Of a stretch of DNA of 64,000 bases, positions 50,477 through 60,800 are shown one piece after another (position 1 is the first letter of the stretch; each line of letters starts with the position of its first letter). Source of the stretch: Lancefieldella parvula (GTDB taxonomy: Bacteria; Actinomycetota; Coriobacteriia; Coriobacteriales; Atopobiaceae). The notes under the pieces were generated by a model. That model was given only the letters and a program-made list of their open reading frames with translations. It did not search any database and was not told the DNA's origin. The DNA lies in NCBI GenBank assembly GCA_023300185.1, contig CP097092.1, forward strand, positions 558,001 through 622,000, in the 5' to 3' direction. The translations under genes were made by a program, and so were the position numbers.

Positions 50477-51914
50477 ATGGTTAAGCTTTCGGTTGAACAG
50501 ATAGTCGCAGCTACAAATGCACGACTGCTCCACCGTGGAACCCGCGAGGTTGCGGGCTCGGCCGTCATTGACTCTCGTGAGGTCCAGGAAGGCTCGCTCT
50601 TCGTGGCCTTCGCTGGCGAGAAGGTCAATGGAAACTCCTATCTCTTATCTGCTGCCCAGGCGGGCGCTGCTGTTGTAGTGGCATCTGAGCCTGTAGCAGA
50701 CAATCTGCTCGACAACCTGGCCGCCACAGGAGTCAGCGTTCTTGAAGCCGCTGACGATGACTGTGAGGCGTTCCTGCTGGCTCTTGCCGCTGCTTGGCGA
50801 GAAGCCCATCCAAACTGGCTGGTTGTGGGCGTAACTGGATCGGTCGGTAAAACTACCACCAAAGAAATGCTTCGTCGCGGCATCGGCGCAACCCGTCGCG
50901 TACATGCTACCGCTGGCAACCACAACAACCTCATTGGCCTGCCACTTACAGTACTTTCTACTCCAGAAGACACCGAGGTGCTTGTGCTTGAGCTGGGCAT
51001 GAATCACGCCGGTGAGATTACCAGGCTCACCTCGGTTGCTCGTCCAACGGTGGCGGTCATTACCAACGTTGGTACCAGCCACATTGGTCTTCTCGGCAGT
51101 CAGAGAAAACATTGCGCGCGCCAAGGCAGAGATTGTCTCAGGCATGCGTGCATTTGGCTCAATTGAGCCTACGCTTATTCAGGCTTCGGCAGGGGACTAC
51201 ACCAAGTTCATTGCAGACGAGTTTGCTCGTCCTGCTCACGTTGTTTGCAAGACAGTGGGCGCAACAGAGGCTGACGTCATGAGCGCGCAGCAGGTCACTC
51301 TTGACGAGGAGGGCCTTCCAACTGCCACTATTGTTGCTGCATCCGGCTGGTCACGCACGGTAACCCTTGAGGTACCTGGGCGCGTTGTTGTCGACGACCT
51401 TCTTTTGGCACTTGAGGCTATAGAGACGCTTGGTCTTGACCTTGACGCTGCTGCAGAGGCTATTGAGCAGATGCCTGCCACTCGTATGCGTCTTTCGGTA
51501 CTTGACGCAACCTGTGGTGCCAAGATTATTGACGATTCTTACAACGCAAGTCCTAACTCAACAGCTGCAGCGCTTGACGTGTTGATGCAGATGCCAGCGG
51601 AAGGTCGCCGCATTGCTCTTATCGGAGAGATTGGTGAGCTTGGACCAGAGGAGAAGCGCCTTCACGGTTATGTGGGTGCCTATATTGCTGCTAAGAACCC
51701 AGACCTTGTTGCCTTTGTAGGCACGGGAGCCGCGCGTGAAATGGTTGAAGCTGCGCGCGTTATGGGATTCTCGGAAGATAAAATTGAACAGTTCAGTGAT
51801 GTCAACGAAGCACTTACCGTGCTCGGACCAGTACTTGCGCAAGGAGACGTTCTTCTCGCCAAGGCATCGAGGTCTGCCCAGCTTGATATTTTTGTAAAAG
51901 GAGTTACTGAGTAA
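50477..51914 (+). CDS. murF: UDP-MurNAc-tripeptide-D-alanyl-D-alanine ligase MurF (frameshifted)
   Basis: Adds D-Ala-D-Ala to the cell wall precursor. Frame 2 encodes the N-terminal and start of the central domain (GVTGSVGKTTTKEML, NHNNLIGLPLT, ELGMNHAGEI) and runs into a stop at 51164-51166. Frame 3 continues from ~51102 as RENIARAKAEI through TRMRLSV, IDDSYNASPNS and ALIGEIGELG to the stop at 51912-51914, giving a full-length MurF. The single +1 shift is at ~51094-51102; removing one base restores GSRENIARAK. MurF is essential and not duplicated here, so a consensus error is likely. Confidence 0.9.
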
Positions 51915-52945
51915 TGTTTTACCAGACTATTTACCCAACATACCAGGTGTTTGTGGCGCTTGGTGTCTCCTGCATCATCACGTTGGTCTTAATGCCACTC
52001 TTTATCAAACTGATGAAGAAAGAGGGAGTGGGTCAGCAGGTTCGTGCTGACGGCCCTCAGCAGCACCTGGTCAAGCAGGGTACTCCTACTATGGGCGGCG
52101 TCGTTATGCTGGTAAGCATTGTGCTGACCTGTATTGCGCTTGCTCAGTGGAACACCGACCTCATTCTTGCTATGGCAGCTATGCTGCTCACGGGCTCGCT
52201 TGGTCTTCTGGACGATATTGAGTCTGTTGCCCATGGTAGAAGCCTTGGCCTTACCGCATCTCAGAAGATGGCTGGACTTATTACCATTTCTGTTGCATTT
52301 TGCCTGGCAGCAGTTAACATTTGGGGCATTACGCCCATTATTGCGTTCCCCGGTGGTCTTGATATCAACCTGGGCATCCTTACTACTACCGTCAATTTAG
52401 GCGGAAACATCATTTCTATCCCTTGGCTGTATCTCTTCTTTGTCTTTTTGCTCATGGCAGGCCTCTCCAACGCTGTCAACCTGACCGACGGCCTTGATGG
52501 CCTGGCTGGTGGCTGCGTTATGGTTGTCATGATTTTTATGGCTGCAGTAGCTTTCCGCTATGGCGAGAGTAGCCTTGCTGTTTTTGCCGCATCTATCGCA
52601 GGCGCTTGTATTGGTTTTTTGTGGTTTAACAGCTATCCTGCAAGCATTTTTATGGGAGACACCGGCTCTCTTGCCTGGGGTGCTGCCTTTGCGGCTCTGG
52701 CTGTTCTTACCAAGACCGAGGTAGTTTCCCTGGTCATGGGCGGTCTTTTTATCATCGAGGCACTGTCCGTTATCATTCAGGTTGTCAGCTACAAGGCAAC
52801 TAAAAAGCGCGTATTCTTGATGGCTCCACTGCATCATCACTTTGAGAAACTTGGCTGGAACGAGACAAAAGTAGTCTTTAGATTCTGGATTATTTCCGGC
52901 GCATTTGCTGCTCTGGGCTTTGCTCTGTACTTCCAGCTTCACTAA
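51914..52945 (+). CDS. mraY: Phospho-MurNAc-pentapeptide transferase MraY
   Basis: Ten-helix membrane enzyme making lipid I; 343 residues. KQGTPTMGG, GLLDDIESVAHGRSLGL, NLTDGLDGLAGG and the late HHHFE motif carry the catalytic Asp and His residues. ATG 51914 overlaps the murF stop by one base. Confidence 0.96.
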   Translation: MFYQTIYPTYQVFVALGVSCIITLVLMPLFIKLMKKEGVGQQVRADGPQQHLVKQGTPTMGGVVMLVSIVLTCIALAQWNTDLILAMAAMLLTGSLGLLDDIESVAHGRSLGLTASQKMAGLITISVAFCLAAVNIWGITPIIAFPGGLDINLGILTTTVNLGGNIISIPWLYLFFVFLLMAGLSNAVNLTDGLDGLAGGCVMVVMIFMAAVAFRYGESSLAVFAASIAGACIGFLWFNSYPASIFMGDTGSLAWGAAFAALAVLTKTEVVSLVMGGLFIIEALSVIIQVVSYKATKKRVFLMAPLHHHFEKLGWNETKVVFRFWIISGAFAALGFALYFQLH

Positions 52946-52973
52946 AGATATTGCTCTAGAAAGGATCGCTTGC

Positions 52974-54379
52974 GTGTCGCTTCTAGAAACACTTGGAAAT
53001 GTATGTGTTCTTGGTTTTGGTAAGACCGGCGTCTCTGTCTGCACGTATTTGCTGCAGCAGCCAGAGGGTCGTGTGTCTTCCGTAACTCTTGTGGGCGGCG
53101 CAGATGCTACTGTTGGCGAGAAGGTCCAAGAGCTTGCAGACTTAGGCGTACAGGTACAATGCGGCTCTGATCAGGTTGAGGGCACCTTTGACCTGACTAT
53201 TGCATCTCCTGGTATTCCAGATACCTCTGAGCTGTTCTTGAGTGCAAAGGCAGCTTCTCAGCAGATTATGGGCGAGCCAGAGTTTGCCTATCAAGAGAGT
53301 CCTTCACAGTGGATTGGTATTACCGGCACAAACGGTAAAACTACTACCACAAGTTTGACTCACGTCAATCCTGCAGTATGCAGGTCTTGATGCAAGCGCT
53401 GTTGGCAATATTGGATCTAACTATTACTGACCAACTTGCAGAGAGAAAGCCTAAGAGCTGGTTTGTAGCAGAGCTTTCAAGCTTCCAGCTTGCTACTACT
53501 CAAAAATTGCATCCTCACGTTGCGATGCTTTTAAACATTACGCCGGATCACCTTGAGTGGCATGGTTCGCTCGAGGCATACGCGGCAGCTAAAGAGAAGA
53601 TTTTTGCCAACCTTGATGCAAATGACCTGGCAATTGTGTCTGATTTAGACGAGTTCTGCCTGGCCGTGTCTTCTCGCCTTGAGGCTCGCGGCATTCCTGT
53701 ATGTCATCTTGCTCAGGCAGATCCCGGCACGCAAAATGCCGCCTTTGTACGCAATGGTGCGCTGGTAGTAAGGCTATCTGGTAAAGAGATGGAGCTTGTA
53801 GCAGCTGATGCACTCCACATTAGGGGAGCGCACAATGCACTCAACGCTCTTGCTGCAGCTGCATGTGGCCTGTTCTTGGGACTTGATATTGTTTCTATTA
53901 GGCATGCCCTGTTGGACTTTATGCCGCTTGAGCACAGAATTGAGCCAGTTGATACGGTTAATGGTGTTTTGTACGTTAACGATTCCAAAGCAACAAACAC
54001 TGATTCAGTTGAAAAATCATTAACTTCGTTCCCAGGTAAAGACATTATTTTGCTACTTGGCGGTCACGATAAGGGCACAGAGCTTGATGAGTTTGCTCAG
54101 AAGGTGTCCGCTACCTGTGCATACGCAATCTGCTTTGGAGAGGCAGGTCCTCGCTTTGCAGAGGCGCTTCGCCGCGTTTCTGGCGGCCATGCAGAAGTGG
54201 TAGAAGAGCCTCATATGCATGAGGCTTTTGACCGTGCGGTAGAGCTTGCTCGTCCAGGTTCTGTAGTGCTTCTCTCACCAGCATGCTCATCATTTGACGA
54301 GTTCACAGGCATGGCTCAGCGTGGTCGTGTCTTTAAACAGCTGGTGGCAGATCTTGCTCAAAAAGAGAGCGGTCGATAA
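52974..54379 (+). CDS. murD: UDP-MurNAc-L-Ala-D-Glu ligase MurD (twice frameshifted)
   Basis: Adds D-Glu during precursor synthesis. Frame 3 gives the N-terminal domain and GITGTNGKTTTTSLT. Frame 1 then gives LQYAGLDASAVGNIGS, and frame 2 gives ITDQLAE, FVAELSSFQL, LNITPDHLEWHG, LPLEHRIE-like MPLEHRIE and VNDSKATN to the end. Shifts of +1 at ~53360-53371 (CC) and ~53419 (AA) reconnect a normal MurD. GTG 52974 follows AAAGGA. As with murF, loss of an essential enzyme is unlikely. The stop overlaps ftsW by one base. Confidence 0.88.
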
Positions 54380-55908
54380 TGGCTACCAGCAGAAACAGAA
54401 CAGGGGAGCGCGCGCAGCAACCACGTACTTCTCGCCAGAAATCTTCCGAGGGCTCGCAGGCTAAAGGCCGCTTTGGTGCTATTCCAGAGCGTTTTATGCA
54501 GCCTCGTCTGGTACTTCTGGTGTCAACGGCTATTCTTGTGTGCTTTGGCCTGGTAATGATTTATTCCGCATCCTCAATTTCTGCAATGACTTCTGAGGAT
54601 ATGGGCTATAACCCCTTCTACTACGTGCAGCGTCAGCTTGGCTTTGCTGCGGCAGGAGTTGCGTTAGCGTTTATTGTTTCTCGCATTGATTACCGCGCAG
54701 TAGTAAGAAACTTCCAGGTACCTATCTGGGTTGTGACCATTGGAATGCTGGCAATTATTTTTACTCCTATTGCTGGCGCTGATGCATATGGTGCAACCCG
54801 TTGGATTTCAATTGGACCGTTTTCTTTCCAGCCGTCTGAGTTTGCAAAGATTACCATCTTAATTTCTGTCTCGTATTTGGCTCAGCAGTACTTTATTGAT
54901 CAGACCATAGATCAGATGGAGTTCTTTAAAAAGTTTGCTATTGCTGCGCTTGCGCCACTGCTTCTTATCTTGGCCCAGCCAGACAAGGGCTCCACACTGA
55001 TTATTGTGGGAACGCTTTTGGTCATTGGCTACCTTGCTGATGTTGACCGAAGGGTTCTGGCAACTATTGCTGTTGCTGGCTTTATTGGCTTTGCCTTCTT
55101 ATCTCTTAAAGATGATTATTCTCGTGCTCGCGTTGTGACTATGCTCAACCCTTGGGCTGATTATTACGGTGCAGGTTATCAGCTTGCTCAGGGCTTTTAT
55201 GCTTTTGGCTCTGGCGGTATTTTTGGTGTTGGCTTTGGTTTTTCTCGCCAGAAATATTCGTATCTGCCTATGGCTCACAATGACTTTATTTTTGCGGTTA
55301 TTGGAGAAGAGCTGGGCTTTATTGGTGTTTTAGGTCTTTTGGCTGTATTTGGCGCCCTGGTATGGGCAGGCTTTAAGATTGCTCGCTATGCACCAGATTT
55401 GACCGGTAGGCTTATTGCTGCAGGTTGTACCTCTATGTTTATCATCCAGGCCTTTGTTAACATCGGTGGTGTTTTGGGCCTTTTGCCTCTTTCTGGTAAG
55501 CCTCTGCCGTTTATCTCATACGGCGGTTCAACCATCATGTCTAGTATCTTGATGGTTGGACTTTTGATGTCTGTTTCAAGGCAGTCAAGGCTTCCAGAAA
55601 CCGAGTACGATAGGCAGCGCGCTTCTTGGAGCATAGCTGAAGAGCAGGATACCTTTGATGCTCCAGGTTTTGCTGGTCTTACCATGGTTGACGGTGGGGT
55701 AGGAGTAGGCACGCCACTCCCACGTTCTTCTCGCCCTAAGAGCAGCGCACAAAGCTCCGCGCGCCCATCACGAGGCGTTTTGCGCTCAAGAGATGACGAC
55801 GCCCCTCAAGGCCGTATTACGACAGATGCCTCCGGAAGGCGCAGAATTGATTTGGGACCTTCTGCATCGGACAGGCTTCGTGGAAATAACACTAGGCCTC
55901 GCCGATAG
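54379..55908 (+). CDS. ftsW: Peptidoglycan glycosyltransferase FtsW
   Basis: SEDS polymerase of the septum, 509 residues with ten helices. RWISIGPFSFQPSEFAKI, the pore-loop KDDYSRARVVTMLNPW, AHNDFIFAVIGEELGF and KPLPFISYGGSTIM are diagnostic. N-terminal ~45 and C-terminal ~100 residues are basic and Ser/Arg-rich cytosolic tails. Three copies of the dispersed octamer region-words occur here (54429 and 55242 exact in SRQ codons, 55728 in SRP). Confidence 0.94.
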   Translation: MATSRNRTGERAQQPRTSRQKSSEGSQAKGRFGAIPERFMQPRLVLLVSTAILVCFGLVMIYSASSISAMTSEDMGYNPFYYVQRQLGFAAAGVALAFIVSRIDYRAVVRNFQVPIWVVTIGMLAIIFTPIAGADAYGATRWISIGPFSFQPSEFAKITILISVSYLAQQYFIDQTIDQMEFFKKFAIAALAPLLLILAQPDKGSTLIIVGTLLVIGYLADVDRRVLATIAVAGFIGFAFLSLKDDYSRARVVTMLNPWADYYGAGYQLAQGFYAFGSGGIFGVGFGFSRQKYSYLPMAHNDFIFAVIGEELGFIGVLGLLAVFGALVWAGFKIARYAPDLTGRLIAAGCTSMFIIQAFVNIGGVLGLLPLSGKPLPFISYGGSTIMSSILMVGLLMSVSRQSRLPETEYDRQRASWSIAEEQDTFDAPGFAGLTMVDGGVGVGTPLPRSSRPKSSAQSSARPSRGVLRSRDDDAPQGRITTDASGRRRIDLGPSASDRLRGNNTRPRR

Positions 55909-55931
55909 CTGATTTCTAGGAGATGGATTGC

Positions 55932-57065
55932 ATGGCAGAACAGAAGAAACTCTCTGTTGCAATTGCTGCAGGTGGAACCGCTGGTCACATTAACCCAGCT
56001 CTGGCTCTAGCTGAGGAGCTTCGTGAGCGCGGCCACCAGGTTACGTTTTACGGTCAGCCCAACAAGCTTGAAGGTACGCTGGTACCTGAGGCAGGATTTG
56101 AGCTGGTACCTATTCATGTAAATGGCTTTGATCGCAGACGTCCTTGGACGCTCATCAGCGCGGCTTACAATCTTGAGCGCGCAAAGATGCAGCTGCACAA
56201 GCGCTTCAAAGAGCAGGGTGCACCTGATGTTGCTATTGGTTTTGGCGCTTATGTTGAGCTGCCTTTGCTTCAGCTTTGCGCAAAGCTCCACATCCCCTAT
56301 TTGATTCACGAACAGAACTCAGTAACCGGTCTTGCTAACCGTGTATCTGCTGGTAAAGCGTCTAAGGTGTGCATTGCGTTCCCAGAGGCTCGCAAGGCTT
56401 TTGAGGGCCACGTCAAGGCTCAAGACACTATTGTGGTTACCGGCAATCCTGTACGTAAGAGTGTTCTTTCTGCTGACAGAGCCGCCTCGAGGCAAGAGCT
56501 GGGTATTGCAGACAATCAGACATTGCTGCTTATCTTTGGCGGTAGTTTGGGCGCACGTAGCATCAACGAGACGTTTGCTGCGCTTAAGCAGGAGCTTCTT
56601 TCCCGTCCTAACCTGCGCATCATCCAGTCAACAGGTCAGAAGCTCTACGACGAGGTTGTCTCGCTTATGAAGCTTTCTGACGAGGAGGCTGCTCGCTGGG
56701 AGGTTAAGCCCTACATCTCCAACATGGGTGCCACCCTTGCTGCGGCTGACCTGGTAGTTTCTCGCTCTGGAGCATCCTCTGTGGCCGAAATTGCAGCCCT
56801 AGAGCTCCCTAGCATTTTGGTGCCGTACCCTCTGGCAACAGCAGATCATCAGACTACTAACGCACACCTGTTGTCGGACGCGGGAGCAGCTATTCTGGTG
56901 CCAGATAACCAGGTGGGCACCACGACCTTCTCGACAGCTCTGTTTGAGCTGGTAGATAACGCGGACCAGCGCAAAAAGCTTTCTGAGGCAGCTGCTACAC
57001 TTGACCAGCGCAGCGCCGCATCTCTTGTGGCTGACGCTGTGGAAAGTGCCGTTTGTGGCGCATAA
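55932..57065 (+). CDS. murG: UDP-GlcNAc:lipid I GlcNAc transferase MurG
   Basis: GT-B glycosyltransferase producing lipid II; 377 residues. GGTAGHINPALALA, IHEQNSVTGLANR, GGSLGARSINE and the donor-site SRSGASSVAEIAAL and PLATADHQTTNA are present. ATG 55932 is preferred since TAGGAG lies 9 bases upstream; ATG 55923 touches that site. Confidence 0.95.
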   Translation: MAEQKKLSVAIAAGGTAGHINPALALAEELRERGHQVTFYGQPNKLEGTLVPEAGFELVPIHVNGFDRRRPWTLISAAYNLERAKMQLHKRFKEQGAPDVAIGFGAYVELPLLQLCAKLHIPYLIHEQNSVTGLANRVSAGKASKVCIAFPEARKAFEGHVKAQDTIVVTGNPVRKSVLSADRAASRQELGIADNQTLLLIFGGSLGARSINETFAALKQELLSRPNLRIIQSTGQKLYDEVVSLMKLSDEEAARWEVKPYISNMGATLAAADLVVSRSGASSVAEIAALELPSILVPYPLATADHQTTNAHLLSDAGAAILVPDNQVGTTTFSTALFELVDNADQRKKLSEAAATLDQRSAASLVADAVESAVCGA

Positions 57066-57146
57066 AACATTCGGTTTTGCGTTAGAGTAAACATGTCTTG
57101 GTATGTCCAAGACTCAAACGATAACAATACTTGGAAAGGCTCTCTT

Positions 57147-58562
57147 ATGGCAGATTCCATGGGCGAGAAGACCATCTCGCGTGCACATTTTATTGGAATT
57201 GGTGGAGCAGGTATGAGCGGAATTGCGCTTGTTCTGCACGAGCGCGGCTGCACCGTTACTGGCTCCGATCTAAAGAGCTCGCATTATGTTAGAGAGCTTG
57301 AAGATGCAGGTATTCAGGTAAGCATCGGCCACACTGCAGCCACTATTGACGCTGTGATGCCTGATGTCATTGTTACCTCAACCGCAATCCCAGAGACAAA
57401 TCCAGAGGTCATTCGCGCACGTGAGCTTTCCATTCCTATTTGGCCTCGCGCTAAGATGCTCTCGTATTTGTCGCGTGGCCGCAAGACCATTGCTGTTGCG
57501 GGCACTCACGGCAAGACCACCACATCTTCTATGGTTGCTACCATGTTGGATAAGCTGGGCGCTGATCCATCATTTTTGATTGGTGGCGTTGTTGAGGGCT
57601 ACGACACCAACGGTAAAAACGGCAACGGCCAGTACTTTGTTTGCGAAGCGGACGAGTCTGATGGTTCGTTTATGTTCCTTAACCCTAACGTGGTTGTTGT
57701 CACCAATATTGAGGCAGACCACCTTGACCACTACGGCTCTCTAGAGAACATCGAGAAGACCTTCTGTGAGTTTATGAGCTTGCTTGATAAGGAAGAAACA
57801 GTTGTTATCAACGGCGATAATCCCCATTACGTTGAGCTTGCTCAGTCAACCGGTAGGCACGTAGTTACCTACGGCTTTGATTCAAGCTGCGATTTCGTTT
57901 GCACACAGGAGGAGAGAAAAGCTGGAATTGAGAATCCTCTGACCATCAAGACTCCTTCTGGTCAGACTATCTCTGTGGTACTTCCAGCTAATCCTGGTAA
58001 GCACAATGTTGCAAACGCAACTGCTGCAATTGCCGTTGCTGATGCTCTTGGCTTTGATCTTGACCAGGCCGCAGCAGCGCTTTCGCAGTTCAAGGGCGCA
58101 CGTCGTCGCTTTACACACGTAGGCGACATCAACGGTATTACCGTCGTAGACGATTACGGCCACCATCCAACCGAGATTGCGGCAACCATGTCTGCAGCTC
58201 TTCCTCTTGGCTTTAAGCGCGTTGTTGTTGTCTTCCAGCCACACCGCTACAGCAGAACGCAGGATTTGGCGGATTCGTTTGCACATGCATTTGATGGCAT
58301 TGACGTTTTGCGCGTCATGGATGTCTTCTCAGCAGGTGAGCTGCCTATTCCAGGTGTCTCAGGCAAGACCGTCTCTTCAAAAGTTCAAGCTGCCAATACT
58401 GTTCCTGACGTGCGTTATATCCCTTCTCGCCGAGATCTTATCGCCGACCTCCTTGATACGGTTAAACCAGGAGATCTACTGATTACTCAGGGCGCAGGTG
58501 ACGTCACTCAGATTGGACCAATGTTTATCCGCGCACTCAAAGAGCGTCTTCAGAACCACTAG
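57147..58562 (+). CDS. murC: UDP-N-acetylmuramate-L-alanine ligase MurC
   Basis: Adds L-Ala to UDP-MurNAc; 471 residues. HFIGIGGAGMSGIA, VAGTHGKTTTSSM, CEADESDGSF, NIEADHLDHYGS and YGHHPTEI are diagnostic. ATG 57147 follows GGAAAGG and precedes the conserved N-terminal strand; the longer frame upstream is leader. The order murG-murC-murB-ftsQ is standard. Confidence 0.95.
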   Translation: MADSMGEKTISRAHFIGIGGAGMSGIALVLHERGCTVTGSDLKSSHYVRELEDAGIQVSIGHTAATIDAVMPDVIVTSTAIPETNPEVIRARELSIPIWPRAKMLSYLSRGRKTIAVAGTHGKTTTSSMVATMLDKLGADPSFLIGGVVEGYDTNGKNGNGQYFVCEADESDGSFMFLNPNVVVVTNIEADHLDHYGSLENIEKTFCEFMSLLDKEETVVINGDNPHYVELAQSTGRHVVTYGFDSSCDFVCTQEERKAGIENPLTIKTPSGQTISVVLPANPGKHNVANATAAIAVADALGFDLDQAAAALSQFKGARRRFTHVGDINGITVVDDYGHHPTEIAATMSAALPLGFKRVVVVFQPHRYSRTQDLADSFAHAFDGIDVLRVMDVFSAGELPIPGVSGKTVSSKVQAANTVPDVRYIPSRRDLIADLLDTVKPGDLLITQGAGDVTQIGPMFIRALKERLQNH

Positions 58563-58572
58563 GACCTCTGTC

Positions 58573-59487
58573 GTGAGCTTGTTTAACACCTATGTAAGCC
58601 TTTCTGGGGCCCTTGATGCAACAATCAAGCAAGATGAGCCGCTGAGCCACCATACCTCCTTTAGGATTGGTGGTAAGGCGTCGCTTTTTGCTGCCGTTCA
58701 CAGCCACGTGGCGCTAGTGCGTGTGCTTGAGGTGCTTGCAGCTAATCGAGTTGATTGGGTGCTTTTGGGCAAAGGTTCAAACATCCTTGTCTCTGATAAG
58801 GGCTACAACGGCTGCGTTATTGTGCTCGACGATGAGCTTTCTACCATTTCAGTTGGCGAGAATAACCTCATTACTGCAGGTGCAGGTGCGCTTACGGCAC
58901 GCGTTTGCAATGAGGCCATGAAAGCGGGTCTTTCTGGCCTTGAGATGTGTGCTGGTATTCCCGGAACTATCGGCGGTGCTCTTTCGATGAACGCAGGTAC
59001 CAGGCATGATTGGATTGGCAAAGCCGTCCGTGATTGCGTGGTACTTAAGCCTGGTAAGGGTCTTGTACGCTACGATGCCTCCGAGATTGAATGGGGTTAT
59101 CGCTACACTACGTTTGCACCAGATGAGATCATTCTTGAGGCAACGTTTGCGCTGACAGCATCTAATCGTCCTAAAGTTGCTCTTGGCATGGATACCCTCT
59201 TGCAGCGTAGAAGAAATACTCAGCCAACTGGTCAGCTTTGCTGCGGTTCTGTTTTTAAGAATCCAGGTAGTAGGTCTGCTGGTGCACTTATTGAAGAGTG
59301 TGGTCTTAAGGGAGTTACTGAAGGCGGCGCACAGATTTCTGATGTTCATGCCAACTTTATTGTGAATACCGGTAACGCCACCGCCTCAGATGTCATTGCA
59401 CTTATGCGCAGAGCACACGATGCGGTCCAAGAAAAGTTTGACATTGATCTTCAGCCAGAGGTTAAACTTCTGGGTTTTGGGGCATAG
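58573..59487 (+). CDS. murB: UDP-N-acetylenolpyruvoylglucosamine reductase MurB
   Basis: FAD enzyme making UDP-MurNAc; 304 residues. SFRIGGKASLFA, GSNILVSDKGYNG, GIPGTIGGALSMNAG, the catalytic Ser in CGSVFKNP and the C-terminal Glu in LQPEVKLLGF are visible (type II-like length). GTG 58573 starts 10 bases after murC; the open frame beginning at 58498 is inside murC. Confidence 0.93.
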   Translation: MSLFNTYVSLSGALDATIKQDEPLSHHTSFRIGGKASLFAAVHSHVALVRVLEVLAANRVDWVLLGKGSNILVSDKGYNGCVIVLDDELSTISVGENNLITAGAGALTARVCNEAMKAGLSGLEMCAGIPGTIGGALSMNAGTRHDWIGKAVRDCVVLKPGKGLVRYDASEIEWGYRYTTFAPDEIILEATFALTASNRPKVALGMDTLLQRRRNTQPTGQLCCGSVFKNPGSRSAGALIEECGLKGVTEGGAQISDVHANFIVNTGNATASDVIALMRRAHDAVQEKFDIDLQPEVKLLGFGA

Positions 59488-59494
59488 GGAAGAT

Positions 59495-60553
59495 ATGGCA
59501 GAAGATACTTCAAAGCAAACAACCCGCCGTAAGGGCACAAAAAGGGAGCCTTTATCGTCTGGTTTTACTCAGACGACAGGTGCTACTAAGCCTTCTTTTA
59601 TGAGCAAGGCCTTTAAGCCTAAGCCAAAGGTTGAGGCTACAACTCCTGATGCCAAGCCTTCTGCTAAAAAGATTTCTGCCAAAAAGCCAAATAACGCTAC
59701 AAAAACTGCAGCTCAAGCTCGTGCTGAGCGTATTAAACACAGCAGAAAGGTATCGTTTAAGGCAGTACGCACGGCCTTTATCGTTTTGCTTAGCCTTGCC
59801 CTTCTCGCTGGCATTGCTTTTCTCGTCCTACGTTCTTCCTCAGTCTTTGCTATTACCAACATTCAGGTTGAGCCAACAGAGCACGTTACTAACGAGCAAA
59901 TTCAAAAGCTCATTGCAGTAGAAGAGGGAACAACACTGCTCAATATGGATGAGTCCCTTATTACCGAGGAGCTTCAGAAGGACCCTTGGGTAGCTTCTGC
60001 AACGTACGAGAGGCAGTTCCCTAATACGCTGCGCATCACCATCACAGAGCGCAAGGTCACGGCCATAGTGGCGCTTTCTTCTGGTCCGGTTGCATGGTAT
60101 CTGGGCGAGAATAACGTCTGGCTTGAGGCAGATCAGCTTAACGTGCCAGAAGGAAAAACTACCGCTACCGTTGCGCTTGAGAAGGCATCCTCAGAAGGTG
60201 AGCTGCTGATTACCGATGTTCCTGCAACGGTTTCTCCTGTAGCAGGCACCACGGCAACAGACGCAGAAATTCAAGCGGTTATGCAGTATCAGTCTACGTT
60301 CTCGTCAGAGCTCACGTCACAGATTGTGAGTTACTCAGCTAGTAGCGTTGATGCGATTTCTGTCACGCTTACCAATGGTGTACAGGTTGCCCTAGGCTCT
60401 CCAACACAGATTGCTGACAAAGAAAAAGTGATTCTGGCAATGCTTAAGCAGTTCCCAGGAGAGCTTACGTACTTGAACGTAAGAACACCTGCAAGCCCAA
60501 CCTATAGGCGAGTTTCTACCGGAAATGTTCAGTCTGGCTCTGGTGTTTCGTAG
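59495..60553 (+). CDS. ftsQ: Cell division protein FtsQ/DivIB
   Basis: Bitopic protein, 352 residues. A Lys/Thr/Ala-rich cytosolic tail of ~90 residues, one membrane helix (TAFIVLLSLALLAGIAFLVL), then a POTRA domain (VFAITNIQVEPTEHVTNEQIQKL) and the FtsQ domain (PWVASATYERQFPNTLRITITERK). ATG 59495 is 7 bases after murB; upstream open frame overlaps murB. Links early and late divisome parts. Confidence 0.9.
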   Translation: MAEDTSKQTTRRKGTKREPLSSGFTQTTGATKPSFMSKAFKPKPKVEATTPDAKPSAKKISAKKPNNATKTAAQARAERIKHSRKVSFKAVRTAFIVLLSLALLAGIAFLVLRSSSVFAITNIQVEPTEHVTNEQIQKLIAVEEGTTLLNMDESLITEELQKDPWVASATYERQFPNTLRITITERKVTAIVALSSGPVAWYLGENNVWLEADQLNVPEGKTTATVALEKASSEGELLITDVPATVSPVAGTTATDAEIQAVMQYQSTFSSELTSQIVSYSASSVDAISVTLTNGVQVALGSPTQIADKEKVILAMLKQFPGELTYLNVRTPASPTYRRVSTGNVQSGSGVS

Positions 60554-60800
60554 GTAAACGCGCAAACAACGTGTGCCGTTAGGGAATAGTTTCCTACCGT
60601 TTACCAGGTTTCTTCACAATTTCTACATATTATTTGACTTGTATGGGTCAGTTGTGCAAATATACCCCGCTTTGCATGAAGCGTAAGCCTTAACTTGAGG
60701 TTTAGGGTTTTATACAGCGGTTCTGCGAGCGCATAAACGTAGCCTAAGCGCAGTCGCGCTCCGGGACAAACGGGCACAAGCGTGCCTCAAGGAGGAAGAC

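Noticed and set aside
3209..53419. Programmed +1 ribosomal frameshifting as the cause of the split genes
   Set aside because: No shared slippery codon, internal ribosome-site-like stimulator or stop context is seen at the sites. They cluster at short base runs, which fits consensus errors better.
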